A DNA stretch of 64,000 nucleotides from Carboxylicivirga sp964602515 (GTDB lineage Bacteria > Bacteroidota > Bacteroidia > Bacteroidales > Marinilabiliaceae). A program made the translations under genes and the position numbers. The number at the start of each line of letters is the position of its first letter. The first letter of the stretch is position 1. This document shows positions 9,401 to 19,363 of this stretch, one piece after another. Under the pieces are notes generated by a model that saw nothing but the letters and a program-made list of their open reading frames with translations, searched no databases and had not been told where the DNA came from. Where the stretch lies: the NCBI GenBank assembly GCA_964602515.1, contig CAZRRJ010000012.1, positions 62,001-126,000 on the forward strand, in the 5' to 3' direction.

Positions 9401-10591
9401 ATTACTTCCTTCGTAAGGTAAATACCAGCTTTCACCAGCATCATCGCTTCTAAACACACCAATATAACCTGCATCATGTTCTTTCTCATTTCCTATTACA
9501 ATAGTATATAAGCGATTAGGGTCTGCATTGGTAACAGCCAACCTTGCTCCAAAATTATTAATTGCAGTACCATTAACCGGGTTATACCACCCTGTAGTTC
9601 TTGCCAAAAAACTTAAACCACCATCTATTGACTTATGAATTTCTGTAATGTTTTTAGCCGTATTTGTTACGGCAGCATAAACAGTATTAGGGTCATCTGC
9701 TTTCAGTTTTATATCCCAACAATCCTGCTCAATCACCTTAGTCCAGCTCACACCTCCATCTTTGCTTCGGAATAAACCTTCTCCTTTTCGCGCAAGAAAA
9801 AGAATATCTGTATTTTCAGGATTAACCACAAGAGAAGTAAAAAAACGGGCATGATAGCTTACATTATCTGTAAAAACCTTAATTACATTCCATATTTGAC
9901 CTCCATTATTTGTTTTAAATAAACGATTTCCGGCTCCTACATATACAACGTCACTGTTAGAAGGATCAACAGTTACAATATCAATAGCACCATCATCAAA
10001 AACATGATCCCCAACGGAAGTCCAGGATTGGGCTTTATCTGTTGACTTAAATAAGGCGCCGGTTTCAGCTCCTGCATAGATTACATCGGGATTTGAGAGC
10101 GACTGATCAAAGCAATATAAATTGGTAGAAACCGATAATTGTTTTACCCCACCAGCCTTATACGTTACAAACGGTCCAACAGGATGCCATGCATTATTTC
10201 CGCCAGTGGTTAAACTTTTAAGATAACGGGCTTGCCGTCCTTGTCTCAATGCTACTTTTTCATTAGCAGTAGGGATATGTACTGTTCCGTCATCAAGCAC
10301 ATATCCCTGGCTCTGCACTATCTTACATAGATACCTGAGGTTGTGCGTATGTATAGATTTTTCGAAAGTATGCGAATTATAATAGGCCTGCACCTGTTTC
10401 CTTAACTCATAAAAATTTAGTTCAGAGGCATACATTGTTTTCACCCACAATGGAGCATCCTTTTCAATTGTAGGAATTACCTTAAACAATTCCGGGTATT
10501 TAGGTTGAGGAACTTCATGGTTACAATGCTCCTGCCCGGGTAATAACTGGATAAATAAAGTTAAAAAGGCAATTAAACAGAATTGTTTCAT
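6476..10591 (-). CDS. Large secreted sortilin-like beta-propeller protein with PKD, LamG and T9SS sorting domains
   Basis: This 1371-residue protein has a Sec signal (MKQFCLIAFLTLFIQLLPGQ). A long BNR/VPS10-sortilin-like propeller spans about residues 145-830. Many Asp-box-like units are visible, such as STDKAQSW, KTNNGGQIW, RSKDGGVSW and KSVDGGESW. A PKD domain follows (about 838-925, with WQWSFPGATLV and PGEYDVTLTITD), then a LamG/concanavalin-like domain (about 933-1095). The C-terminal type A T9SS sorting domain starts at LNLYPNPV (about 1295) and ends in GKLVIE. The protein should therefore cross the outer membrane by T9SS and be attached to or released from the surface. The domain mix suggests binding of an extracellular ligand, with no visible catalytic motif. 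It lies between the TlpA-type and SUMF1-type genes with gaps of 95 and 73 bp, consistent with one operon. Confidence 0.88.
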   Translation of the reverse strand: MKQFCLIAFLTLFIQLLPGQEHCNHEVPQPKYPELFKVIPTIEKDAPLWVKTMYASELNFYELRKQVQAYYNSHTFEKSIHTHNLRYLCKIVQSQGYVLDDGTVHIPTANEKVALRQGRQARYLKSLTTGGNNAWHPVGPFVTYKAGGVKQLSVSTNLYCFDQSLSNPDVIYAGAETGALFKSTDKAQSWTSVGDHVFDDGAIDIVTVDPSNSDVVYVGAGNRLFKTNNGGQIWNVIKVFTDNVSYHARFFTSLVVNPENTDILFLARKGEGLFRSKDGGVSWTKVIEQDCWDIKLKADDPNTVYAAVTNTAKNITEIHKSIDGGLSFLARTTGWYNPVNGTAINNFGARLAVTNADPNRLYTIVIGNEKEHDAGYIGVFRSDDAGESWYLPYEGSNGVANNQTGGPYSKAQWCLTSFDPNTNGNNYNLGFYSLDIEVSDENPDLFFVGAINLFRSDDGGKNYRWWGGYGCEVCGEDYQGPFERHADVQELEINGSDVWVITDGGVDRYDTSLDNPVSCNVGMNGTEYWGFDQGWNLDVFTGGRYHNGNAAYIETYGIGNNLFLGGGESGTGYVNVGDNRRLYHSDIKGKLLPEQLTGHVIDIPSISKFPSESYIWYFHDRSEMEIDPRCWNTLFLGRDNVLWKSEDGGVTFNAVNTFGEISERDNRIKAIEVSRNNPAIILATQRTGNNAGVLWKSVDGGESWNEVAVPAGGDDAMRLGLNTNDELFLSIRKTVYKSTDWGQNWEQLPGISLYTDILDMAVQEGTDGGVYIASSDAVWYRNNEMSAWSNFSQGLPVHFRVTKIKLFYRDSKIRIAGNRGIWERHLYEKSSPKAQPMVSSRKVNCGRVQFEDYSILNHDQAQWQWSFPGATLVSDSTVRNPEVVYSQPGEYDVTLTITDKAGVSDTKTIKAMVLKSDAECASWMEPANALICSGGYSFAKTPDRSSIKNLQEISIKGWIKPAGIQNDNVLIMGIEEKVGSANRHGLIIRNTNGVNTLSFQWKGQAYTGDEFNHLELPADEWSYVSIVVRDGQIQLKANNKKAVIEQVVEPFALGNLLVGSPSYSDETSYVGLIDEVGFWARALTESEIDLSRHLICTDYDQDNLVAYYHFDQKSGGATPDALSIHKLRFFGSTLALSDAPLSAGISQELVITENQIYDFPMVDFSLDYEGNGIVPGGKVVVSKLFKEPGVKDEVLTERQMLRPYWVINNYGAENGLNGLKALMVKNSEWDTKKMESIRMFYQDENASQGWYEIKNAHIDISGENGFRITEHTLDKFGQLAFDANVPTVIDDKDDSKLLNLYPNPVSSGGAIHLVGVRGECKITLYTLSGKEAFKKSSVGTYTVNINGVKPGIYIYHIEDKYNMKYGKLVIE

Positions 10592-10686
10592 GGCAATTGG
10601 TTTTAAATTAAACTCAGGTTATTTCCTATTAAACACGGCATATTTTATCTCATTTTACAGTATAGTAGTGCCTCCTGTAGCAAAGG

Positions 10687-12099
10687 TTATTTCTTTAAAT
10701 ATCTTTTAATAAACTCTTTAACAGCAGGATCAGAAGGACGCAAAGCATCTGTGGAAATCACTTTGCCTTCCCTGTCGAATAACATAAAGCGCGGAATTGA
10801 AGTAATACCATAGGCTTCTGCAACATCCGACCTGAATCCTTTATCTCCAATTAGCTGAATCCCGGTCAAATCATTGTCTTTAATATACTTTCTCCACTTC
10901 TCTTTATCTTTTGGCTCATCAACCGAATAACTGATAAACTCAATATCCTGACCACGGAAAGCTTTTTCCAGCTTTTTTAATTCGGGAATTTCCTTTTTAC
11001 ACGGCCCGCACCACGTGGCCCAAACGTCAACATAAACCAGTTTACCTTTAAAATCAGCCAATGCTTTTTCTTTCCCATTTACATCCACTCCCTTAAAATT
11101 AAATCCCTGTGCTCCAAGGCCAAAGGTGCGTATTGCTAACTCATGCTGTATAAACTGTTCGCTTACATAATCGTTAAGTATGTATCTCTTCACATCATCT
11201 TTAAACTCAATAAACGACTCATCATAACTTTTGTAGTGTACCAGCTCATTAAGTGCTACATAGCCTTTTAGCGTATCATTACTTACGTAATTGCGCAAGC
11301 TTTGGAAATAGCGTTTCATTTGATCGCGCCCCGGTTTTTCTTGCGTTAAACGATGCCAAAGTTTAGGTTGTAAATTTAACAAGGTACGGCCTGTCGGAAA
11401 GCTTAACAATTGTGTGGTTGCCAACAAATCGTTATTAATTAGCTCATGAAAATATGGAATAAAGTCACTGTTCTGCGGATGCTCAGGGTGTGGCGTAAAC
11501 ACATGCATTAAACCTGCCATTGCAATATCAGCATCAACGAGATAAGTCATTAACTGGTTAAAAGCATTGTTTTCCGTATTAATCTTTGCCTTAAAGTCGT
11601 TAGCATACCCCTGGTACCGTGGCAAAAGTGGAAAAAACTCTTTAAAAGTAGAAGAGCGCTGAAACGGATAAGCAAAAGTAAATAAGGTATCAACCTGCTG
11701 ATTCCATTCACTCAGTACTTTATTCTCCTTCAAGTTAGCCGATAACAGTTGATACCCGTCTTCATCTATTTGTATTTGAACATACTCTTTGTTGGTTAAA
11801 TAAAAACGGTTCAGGTAGTGATCTGTAACCAGCTTCTGTCCTTCGGCATTAAACAGGGTAATTACATACAATCCCGGCTTTTTAACATCTGTAACAAAAC
11901 CAAAGTTGTTTCCCTCCTGCAAATACAAAGATGTTAAAACAGAAAGCTCTCCATTTTCCACTTTGTTCAACTCCAGCTTCACAATACTTGTTTCTCCTTT
12001 TATTGAACCGGATATAACAGCTTGGTTCATTTCCTGTTGGTTACAGGCAGATACAAGATTGGCCAGTACCAGTAAAACAGGCATTACTTTTTTTATCAT
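10687..12099 (-). CDS. TlpA/ResA-type thioredoxin-domain lipoprotein
   Basis: This is a predicted periplasm-facing thiol-disulfide oxidoreductase. The signal peptide ends in LVSAC (lipobox). Residues about 25-120 resemble the DUF4369-type N-terminal domain common in Bacteroidota TlpA proteins. The middle (about 130-330) is helical and unassigned. The C-terminal 130 residues are a thioredoxin fold with the active site WATWCGPC (C364 and C367) and a cis-proline region ITSIPRFMLF. Such proteins recur in SusCD loci that also carry DUF4843 and PKD-like lipoproteins, and the present gene is in that position. The natural partner is unknown. It could keep cysteines of the locus products reduced or isomerised, which is inference. 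Confidence 0.9.
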   Translation of the reverse strand: MIKKVMPVLLVLANLVSACNQQEMNQAVISGSIKGETSIVKLELNKVENGELSVLTSLYLQEGNNFGFVTDVKKPGLYVITLFNAEGQKLVTDHYLNRFYLTNKEYVQIQIDEDGYQLLSANLKENKVLSEWNQQVDTLFTFAYPFQRSSTFKEFFPLLPRYQGYANDFKAKINTENNAFNQLMTYLVDADIAMAGLMHVFTPHPEHPQNSDFIPYFHELINNDLLATTQLLSFPTGRTLLNLQPKLWHRLTQEKPGRDQMKRYFQSLRNYVSNDTLKGYVALNELVHYKSYDESFIEFKDDVKRYILNDYVSEQFIQHELAIRTFGLGAQGFNFKGVDVNGKEKALADFKGKLVYVDVWATWCGPCKKEIPELKKLEKAFRGQDIEFISYSVDEPKDKEKWRKYIKDNDLTGIQLIGDKGFRSDVAEAYGITSIPRFMLFDREGKVISTDALRPSDPAVKEFIKRYLKK

Positions 12100-12142
12100 A
12101 ACTTATTGCTTAAAAACAGGTTTATCTAAGTGATTTTATTGG

Positions 12143-13678
12143 TTAATGTGCATAATCCACACTTATGATTTTACCCAGTTTATTGTATTCCTCATCAAAA
12201 ATAATTTCCTCATTCCGGTGCTGAACCGTAGCAAAACCTAATCGGCCTTTAAAGTCATCGTTTGCATATGTTGCAACCATAAGTTTATTAGCATAGTCCA
12301 GCTCCACTGGTGCATTATCAAAAAAGTCCAATAAAGTAACCTCTAAGCCAGCTGCACCATAATCAACCATTTCAAAAGTTGCTTTATCTTCCCAGTCATA
12401 TTTGTATAAAATTCCTCCAGCTACATAAAAGATATATGGAAATTCAGGGCTAATGGCAATATGCTCTGCCTGGTCAAAATTAGTTGCTGTTATCTCATAA
12501 TAACCCGTTTGCTGTCCTGTGGATGGAATAAAACATGCAAGGTAATATTTTGCATTAGCCGGATCTTTCAATACTGCATACACCTCACCATTAGTCAAGT
12601 CATTACTTTGTTTATCCATATCAATCAACTCCTTGCCAGTCTTATAATCAAAAAGATACCCCTCCTGGAGCTGAATCGGCGTACAAAAACTCTGTCCCAA
12701 ACGATGCATCACAAATTGTTTATTGGTATTATCATACAAAACACTGCGCTTTCCGGTTCCTCCCAAAGCAATGGAAGCAGCAACATCAACCTGTTTTCCA
12801 TCAAGTATATTAAGTGGGTAATCGTAACTCACTTGTTGCGACCTTACATATTGATAAAAATCAGTTCCTTTACGCATGTACCCGGTATATGATCCTACAT
12901 ACGGATCTCCTTCCATTAAATCATCAGCATAAAAGTCATTTGAGAAATCACCCATGGCCTCGTACTGGAAATCATAAAATTCCTGCCAGGTAAAATCGAC
13001 TGGATTAAGCTGTGTGGTTCCTCCTTCTGTTAACAAATACAGATTTTTTTGTCCAAAACTATAATTGGCCAGATACCGAACCCCAATTGGCCTGGCATTC
13101 AAATATTTTTGCGGAATATTTGAGTCTGCAATTGACAGTACATCATTATAAACTATAACAGAATCACTCTTGATCATATTAATCATATCTAAACGTGAGG
13201 TTCCATTATCATCACACAATACCAACCACCCTTCTCCAAAAGGGTTGGTTACCTTTAACTCAACCGCCTTTGTCCACTTAATATTTGTAAGCCTGTCTTT
13301 TACCCTGTAATAAAGTGTATATATACCCGGTCTTAAATTCACTACAATGTTTAAATCCTTTGTTGTTGCCAGTATTTTAGAGCGTTCTTCTCCAACACCA
13401 ACGGCACCGTTTTTATACGAAATCCACTCGTATTCATACTTATCGTAATCAGGGTCTGCATCTTCTGTAAAATTCAGATCTGTTACAATAACCAGGGTAT
13501 CACCCATTAGCACATCATAGTCTCCTTTAACAATATTTAAACGGAACTCTTTTACTTCATTTATTTCGATATAATCGTAATTTCCCAAATCTTTATAACA
13601 AGCCTGCACAACAGTTAAAAGCAGTATTACTACAGTTGTAACAGTAATATATTTGTTGTTATTTTTCATAGTACCCAA
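12143..13678 (-). CDS. PKD-like family lipoprotein of a SusCD locus
   Basis: The 511-residue lipoprotein has a signal ending in VVQAC. The first M is followed by a second in-frame M three codons later (MGTMKNN), and either could be the start. The N-terminal 150 residues match the PKD-like family found next to SusD and DUF4843 proteins (YEWISYKNG and GIYTLYYRVKDRLTNIKWTKAVELKV). The remainder looks like a beta-propeller-type domain (GEGWLVLCDDNG, KYLNARPIGVRYL, FPYIFYVAGGILYKYDW). It is probably a surface-exposed ligand-binding lipoprotein working with the SusCD pair. Its spacing to the DUF4843 gene is 16 bp, so it is co-transcribed. The ligand is unknown. Confidence 0.85.
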   Translation of the reverse strand: MGTMKNNNKYITVTTVVILLLTVVQACYKDLGNYDYIEINEVKEFRLNIVKGDYDVLMGDTLVIVTDLNFTEDADPDYDKYEYEWISYKNGAVGVGEERSKILATTKDLNIVVNLRPGIYTLYYRVKDRLTNIKWTKAVELKVTNPFGEGWLVLCDDNGTSRLDMINMIKSDSVIVYNDVLSIADSNIPQKYLNARPIGVRYLANYSFGQKNLYLLTEGGTTQLNPVDFTWQEFYDFQYEAMGDFSNDFYADDLMEGDPYVGSYTGYMRKGTDFYQYVRSQQVSYDYPLNILDGKQVDVAASIALGGTGKRSVLYDNTNKQFVMHRLGQSFCTPIQLQEGYLFDYKTGKELIDMDKQSNDLTNGEVYAVLKDPANAKYYLACFIPSTGQQTGYYEITATNFDQAEHIAISPEFPYIFYVAGGILYKYDWEDKATFEMVDYGAAGLEVTLLDFFDNAPVELDYANKLMVATYANDDFKGRLGFATVQHRNEEIIFDEEYNKLGKIISVDYAH

Positions 13679-13694
13679 TTTAATTGTTAACAGC

Positions 13695-14462
13695 TTACAA
13701 GTTATTTCCCATCTTCATTGGGGTTCCGTCTTCATCAAGTACCGGAGAACCTTTGGCCTCCTGTTCATCCAGGTATTTCTGCATTGATTTGCCAATATAC
13801 CTGACTTCCATAATTGACAGGGCTGTTTCGCCTGAAAAGACATATAATGGTACATCCAATATTCCTGATATTAACCGCAATTTCTTTTCGGAATAATCCC
13901 CCAGGAATCCCACACTCCAGAATTTGGGAGTGCCAAGTACATCATCAAAATACACCCTGAATGTTAAACAGTTAATACTTTCCCCGCTACTCTTATTAAT
14001 AACATTCTCATTCAGGTTAACTGAAAAATGTTCATTGGGCAATAAATTGATTTCTGCATATTTTGTTTCTGTTTTGAGCTTATCACTCCGGTATACCAGG
14101 AATTCAAGGGTATCTATCACCTGTCCGGCTTTAAACATATGTTCGCCACTAAGTGCACTTATATCCTCATTTTCAACAGCTGTTGAGTTCTCACTTAGCT
14201 CAACCAGGTAGCTTCTGTCATCCTGGCTTGGCAAACCTTGTACACGAACAGGAATCTTAACCGTTAACTGATCAACATTCATAGTTTCAAAAACAAAAGA
14301 AACATAAATACTATCTGTCAGTTTTACACCTGGTGTAATAGACACCCAGGCCGGTGAGAAATAGATATTATCAACACCTTTATAGGTTTCTATTTTTTCT
14401 TTTTGACAGGCTGAAGTAAATATGATCAACACTGCTGCTATGTATTTAAATGTCTTCATCAT
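13695..14462 (-). CDS. DUF4843 domain lipoprotein
   Basis: This 255-residue protein has a lipoprotein signal (IIFTSAC) and the start pattern of DUF4843 proteins (YKGVDNIYFSP, then DSIYVSFVFE). The family is known only from Bacteroidota and is nearly always encoded between SusD and a PKD-like lipoprotein, as here. The expected location is the outer face of the outer membrane as an accessory binding protein. Its start follows the SusD stop by 10 bp, which indicates tight co-transcription. No catalytic residues are evident. Confidence 0.87.
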   Translation of the reverse strand: MMKTFKYIAAVLIIFTSACQKEKIETYKGVDNIYFSPAWVSITPGVKLTDSIYVSFVFETMNVDQLTVKIPVRVQGLPSQDDRSYLVELSENSTAVENEDISALSGEHMFKAGQVIDTLEFLVYRSDKLKTETKYAEINLLPNEHFSVNLNENVINKSSGESINCLTFRVYFDDVLGTPKFWSVGFLGDYSEKKLRLISGILDVPLYVFSGETALSIMEVRYIGKSMQKYLDEQEAKGSPVLDEDGTPMKMGNNL

Positions 14463-14472
14463 TTATCCTCCT

Positions 14473-15921
14473 TTAGTTTCGATATTTAATCTCAGAATCT
14501 GGCAATGGCACCACATACTTCTCCTCCGTCATTGTTATATCTTTACTGCTTCCTCCATCCGGAAGCATCGGCTCATTCACCCGTTTGTAGTAAAAAAACA
14601 ACTGCCCTTCTCCGTAAAACTCTTTCATGTACTCTTTTTTAATAGCCACAGGTACATCCACTGAAGCTGCTAAATCATTTATCCCCCTGTTAAACCGCAA
14701 TATGTTCAGATAGTCAATAGCATCACTGCTACTTGTTTCACACTCTGCCGCAATAAGGTACATCTCACTAATACGAATCAGGGGCTGATAATAGCGACGT
14801 AATAGCGTGGTATTACTAGTTTCTGCATACTTAAAAAAGGTTCTGTAGTCTTTTTTACCAGCCAAAGGATACATCCAGGTTTTTGTAGCCCGGTAGTCTT
14901 TTTTCAGGTTATTCTCAAATAATTCCTCCAATCGTTCTGTTAAAGGAGCATATATTTTCCCGTCGGTTATCTCTTCATCAAAAACTTCACGCTGAATGTT
15001 GTACAATTTATTATTCGAGAAGCCAAATAATACTTCATCATAAAATATCCGATCCGGGTCAGACAAAGCATTTACATCACTTACATTTACCCAGGTAAAC
15101 CATTCAGAAGCTTCGTTAATAACAGATCTGGCACATACTAAAGCTGATGATTTATCGCCTTTATACAGAAGTATCCTGGCTTTAAGGGCTCTTAATGCAA
15201 AATAGTTCATCCGGTATTTTCTCAGCTTATAAAAGTCTTCATCATCCCCATTCATTTCTTCAGCACCGCCTTTAGTTCTAACAGGATCATTTTCTAACAA
15301 ACTTTCGGCTAGTTCAACATCTTTTAACACCGAATCAATTACAGCACTGGCCGGATACAAGTCTTGCAACGCTGTTGTTGCCCTTGAGTAATAAGGTATA
15401 GATAAAGCGCCTGGCTTTTTTGAATATACAGGGCCAAATAAACGCAACATATCAAAATGGTACATCGCCCTTAAACCCAAAGCCTCCCCTTTAAGTAGTT
15501 TTTTCTTTTCGCTGCTTAGTACATCACTTATATTAATATTTTGTATAAATACATTGATATTCAAAATCTCTGCATAAGCCGACTTCCATATTTTCTCAAA
15601 ACTGGCTTTGTTATCCATATCCTGGTATTGATAAGTCCTGACAGTATAGTGCGTATGCTGTTCTGATGCCCGGTATAGTTGTGCCAGAAATTCAACCGTT
15701 CCCATCGTTAAATCACGTCCATATATATTTTGGTTTGATAAATTGAGATAGATCCCATTTAAGGCGCTATATACCCCCTCAACGGTACTGTAAACCTGTG
15801 ATTCCAAAAATTTATCCTCAGGCTTAACATCCAGGTAATCATCGCAAGCAGCAAATGTAAGAACCAACAGGCTTGCGATTAACAAACAGAGATTACTATT
15901 TTTCATTTTACACATACGCAT
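14473..15921 (-). CDS. RagB/SusD family nutrient-binding lipoprotein
   Basis: This is a surface lipoprotein that forms the lid of a SusC-type transporter and delivers ligand to it. The signal ends in LTFAAC followed by DDYLDVKPEDKF, the classic SusD start. TPR-like helices and the RagB/SusD C-terminal region (ISEMYLIAAEC, YLNILRFNRG, FYGEGQLFFYYKR) are present, and the length of 482 is usual. The start ATG overlaps the SusC stop by one base (TAATG on the minus strand), which favours translational coupling. An internal ATG five codons later is an alternative start. The ligand cannot be read from the sequence; the neighbouring peptidase and thioredoxin make a peptide or glycopeptide plausible. 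Confidence 0.95.
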   Translation of the reverse strand: MRMCKMKNSNLCLLIASLLVLTFAACDDYLDVKPEDKFLESQVYSTVEGVYSALNGIYLNLSNQNIYGRDLTMGTVEFLAQLYRASEQHTHYTVRTYQYQDMDNKASFEKIWKSAYAEILNINVFIQNINISDVLSSEKKKLLKGEALGLRAMYHFDMLRLFGPVYSKKPGALSIPYYSRATTALQDLYPASAVIDSVLKDVELAESLLENDPVRTKGGAEEMNGDDEDFYKLRKYRMNYFALRALKARILLYKGDKSSALVCARSVINEASEWFTWVNVSDVNALSDPDRIFYDEVLFGFSNNKLYNIQREVFDEEITDGKIYAPLTERLEELFENNLKKDYRATKTWMYPLAGKKDYRTFFKYAETSNTTLLRRYYQPLIRISEMYLIAAECETSSSDAIDYLNILRFNRGINDLAASVDVPVAIKKEYMKEFYGEGQLFFYYKRVNEPMLPDGGSSKDITMTEEKYVVPLPDSEIKYRN

Positions 15922-18900
15922 TAAAATTTGGCATTTACACTAAAAGAGACTGAATTAGCAAAAGGGTAATTAATCCCTCTTTCCTGCTTAATGGTAGTAA
16001 ATCGGAATACATTATTCATGTATAAGTTCAATTTAAGCTCACGCATTCCAGTACGTTTTAACCATGGTTGCCCTGTAAAGCGATAACCTACGTTAAAAGA
16101 TTCTCCAATAAGGACATGTTCTTTTTGCACAAAACGTGAAGAGATCGGTAACACCTGATTATTTCCACTGATTTCTATTTTTTTGTATGAAGAAACATCG
16201 CCAGGACTCTGCCAACGATCATACAATGCTCTTGCATCCTGGTTGTACTGCAAATCATTAAATGAGATGTTTTCAATTTTATTATAAAGCGCCCTGTTAA
16301 ATACATCAGCCCCAAAACGAAAACGAAACGTACAGCCAAAAGAAAAAGATTTAATATTAAGGTTATTACTTAGTACACCTTCAAAATCAGGTCTTGAATT
16401 ACCTACTACTACTTCTTCATTGTCTAAGTAATTATAAGTATAACTTCCACCAGGTCTTTCAAATACCTCCAGTCCATTAGCCGGATCAATACCCAGAGAT
16501 TTAACTGCCCATAAATCATCCGGGCTATATCCATCTTTATAACGGCGGAGGGAATTGTTATCTGCCTGTGCTTTATTTACACTGTTTAATGATTCGCCAA
16601 AACCACCATATTCAGCTTTAACATGGCTGCCCATAAGGGTAATTATCCAAGAGGTACGCCTATCCGGAATCATAATGGGGGTATAAGAAATACGCGTTTC
16701 AACTCCTCTTGTAAGTAAATAACCTGCATTATCAGGATAGTTAGTCACGCCTGTTGAAGCAGGTAAATCAAGCTTAACAATCAGTGGATCTGACTTTTTA
16801 GTATAGTAATCCAAGGTGACTTTAAATTTACGAAGAGCTGCAAAATCAAGTCCTATACTTGTATTCATTGTATTTTGCCACTGTAAATTAGGATTACCCA
16901 AATCACTCATTGCAACACCTTGCCCAAAATAGTTCATATCTTCAATGTACTTGTAAATGGTTATTGACGATATGCTACCAAAGCTTTGGTTACCTGTAAT
17001 ACCAATACTACTTCTCAGTTTCAGCATCTCTAACCACTTTTTATCTTTTAGAAACTCTTCGTTGTGTATATTCCAACCTACCCCTGTTGACCAAAAAGGT
17101 GAATACTTTTCATCAGAACCAAAGGTTGTAGCTCCATCTAAGCGGTAACTAACATCAAGCAGGTAGCGTTTATCATAGGCATAGTTCACTTGTGCCAACA
17201 TATTATTCCGGCGATATAAGCGGGTTTGGTAATCAGGGCTGTCATCTGGCTTATAACTAAATGCAAAAGCCGGGTTTATTGGTGAATTTACTGGAAATCC
17301 AACAGCTACAGTTTTGTACGAGTTATTATCCTGCTGATCTGCCTCAACACGTATATTTGTTGTAATGGAGTGTACCTTATTATAAAGTTTTGCCCAGGTA
17401 AGCATGGCATTAACCCTATAACTTATCTCATTAATATCTTTTTTACTATAATGCCCACTTTCATAAACACCGGTATCTTCAAATACCGAATTTAATGGCG
17501 ATACAAAGTTCTCTTCTACACCATAAACCTTTTTTAATTGTAAAGAACTGGTAATTCTAAGGCTATTGTTAAGTTGTACACGTAGCTGGGTGTTGTTTAT
17601 AATATCAAAACTTTTTACCACATTTAAAAACGGTAAATTAGCATTGTACAAAGGGTTGTGTACATAAATATCCTCATTTCCATATTCATTGGAATAAATA
17701 TCCAAATATCGCGTAACCTCTCCGTACTCATCAACCTTACGGTAATAAGGGTTAGTGTCTACCCATGTTGAGAAATTACCATATGGCGATTCATTAGCTT
17801 CTGATCCCCGTATTGATAACCGGTTAGTAATGTTAAACTTATTTTTTCGGTAAGTAAGATCAATATTTCCGCTCCACTGATCACGATCAGAGCCTTTCAT
17901 TACCCCGGTAGTTCTTTTGTAATTAAGAGAAACGCCATATTGAAAACTCTCATCTCCCCCATCTGCATAAATAGTATGTCCATTACTAAAGCCTGTTTGT
18001 AAAGGTACACTTAACCAATATGTATCAACCCCCCTGGCAATTTCTGCTAATCTATCATTGTAAGTAATATCATTATTTAACGTTTCATCAATATTAGAAT
18101 ATCGCCCGGCTAATCGTTCAAATTCAAGCTTCTCGGCAGCATTCATCATATTATAGTCTCGTAAATCAGGAATTTCAACCCGAAAATCACCGGTATATGA
18201 AAACTGTAATTTACCCTGCTGAGGACGACGTGTTTCAACAACAACAACGCCATTGGCAGCTTTTGCACCGTAAATAGCTGTTGATGCGGCATCCTTTAAT
18301 ATGGTTATAGAGGCAACACGGTTCATATCCAGATCAACAATTGCACGCAAAGTTGACTCAAAGCCATCCAAAATAAAAAGGGGCTGGTTCGGATCTCCGC
18401 CAAACTCATCACGCAATCCCTCTGTGGATAAACTGGTTTGACCACGCACTTCAATGGTTGGTAAGGCATTGGGGTTAGCTCCTGCCAGGTTATTCTCAAC
18501 AATTAAAAAGGAAGGATCAAGCGAACTTAAACTCTGTACTATATTATTATTACCTATAGCTTTTAGATCATCACCCGAAACTGTTGCAACAGCTCCTGTA
18601 AAAGACTCTTTCTTAAGTTCATACATACCAGTTACGACCACCTCTCCTACCTTACTTACTGCAGATTTTAAAACTATACGGAACTGTTTCTTATCCACAT
18701 TTACTTCCTTTGTTTCCATGCCCACAAACGAAAACACAAGAACACCAGCCATACCCGGTAAGTTTAATTCAAATTTGCCATCAAAATCGGTAACTGTTCC
18801 AACTGTAAACTGGCCTGTTTCATGTTCTTTAAAAATAACATTAGCCCCGGGTATTGTTTCGCCTTTCTCATCTATTACAACTCCACTCACCACGCGTTCT

Positions 18901-19286
18901 TCCTGCGGTAATGCTGTTGTTGGCAGGTCTCTTTTTTTTATAACTACAATATCATCTAATATCTCAAATTCCAGATCGGTATCTTTCAAACAAATCGTCA
19001 TGATTTCCTCTAATGACACATCACTCACTTGAATATTGATTTCTTTTAAATTCTTCACATGTGCCTCGTTAAATACAAATGATATATCATCCTGGTCTTT
19101 TACTTTCTCAAATATTTCTTTTAAAGAAGCATTATGTAGATTTAACGAAAGTCGAACAGACTGTGAATGAATTGTGGCAAAACTTGTTGTAACACACAAG
19201 ATTAACAGAACAAATGTAGCTTTCGTGTCACGTAAAAGCTTACAATAATCCCTAAAAAAGGGATGATCACTCCATCTTCTTTTCAT
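15921..19286 (-). CDS. SusC/RagA family TonB-linked outer membrane transporter with STN signalling domain
   Basis: This is a 22-strand-type TonB-dependent transporter that imports a ligand handed over by SusD. A long signal region (about residues 1-42) leads into an STN domain (about 43-112: RLSLNLHNASLKEIFEKVK and ILDDIVVIKKRD). This is the N-terminal signalling module that contacts a FecR anti-sigma. A carboxypeptidase-regulatory-like domain (about 131-215) follows, then the plug with the SusC signature region, then the barrel to the final Phe (SVSFSVNAKF). The STN domain together with the upstream FecR and ECF sigma genes indicates ligand-induced autoregulation. It lies 77 bp after the FecR gene. 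At 1121 residues the protein is complete. Confidence 0.95.
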   Translation of the reverse strand: MKRRWSDHPFFRDYCKLLRDTKATFVLLILCVTTSFATIHSQSVRLSLNLHNASLKEIFEKVKDQDDISFVFNEAHVKNLKEINIQVSDVSLEEIMTICLKDTDLEFEILDDIVVIKKRDLPTTALPQEERVVSGVVIDEKGETIPGANVIFKEHETGQFTVGTVTDFDGKFELNLPGMAGVLVFSFVGMETKEVNVDKKQFRIVLKSAVSKVGEVVVTGMYELKKESFTGAVATVSGDDLKAIGNNNIVQSLSSLDPSFLIVENNLAGANPNALPTIEVRGQTSLSTEGLRDEFGGDPNQPLFILDGFESTLRAIVDLDMNRVASITILKDAASTAIYGAKAANGVVVVETRRPQQGKLQFSYTGDFRVEIPDLRDYNMMNAAEKLEFERLAGRYSNIDETLNNDITYNDRLAEIARGVDTYWLSVPLQTGFSNGHTIYADGGDESFQYGVSLNYKRTTGVMKGSDRDQWSGNIDLTYRKNKFNITNRLSIRGSEANESPYGNFSTWVDTNPYYRKVDEYGEVTRYLDIYSNEYGNEDIYVHNPLYNANLPFLNVVKSFDIINNTQLRVQLNNSLRITSSLQLKKVYGVEENFVSPLNSVFEDTGVYESGHYSKKDINEISYRVNAMLTWAKLYNKVHSITTNIRVEADQQDNNSYKTVAVGFPVNSPINPAFAFSYKPDDSPDYQTRLYRRNNMLAQVNYAYDKRYLLDVSYRLDGATTFGSDEKYSPFWSTGVGWNIHNEEFLKDKKWLEMLKLRSSIGITGNQSFGSISSITIYKYIEDMNYFGQGVAMSDLGNPNLQWQNTMNTSIGLDFAALRKFKVTLDYYTKKSDPLIVKLDLPASTGVTNYPDNAGYLLTRGVETRISYTPIMIPDRRTSWIITLMGSHVKAEYGGFGESLNSVNKAQADNNSLRRYKDGYSPDDLWAVKSLGIDPANGLEVFERPGGSYTYNYLDNEEVVVGNSRPDFEGVLSNNLNIKSFSFGCTFRFRFGADVFNRALYNKIENISFNDLQYNQDARALYDRWQSPGDVSSYKKIEISGNNQVLPISSRFVQKEHVLIGESFNVGYRFTGQPWLKRTGMRELKLNLYMNNVFRFTTIKQERGINYPFANSVSFSVNAKF

Positions 19287-19363
19287 ATACTTGATTTGTA
19301 AAAATAAATGTTATTCGTTTATTGTTATGTTATATATAAAGAGCGCACCTATCTTTTATTTTG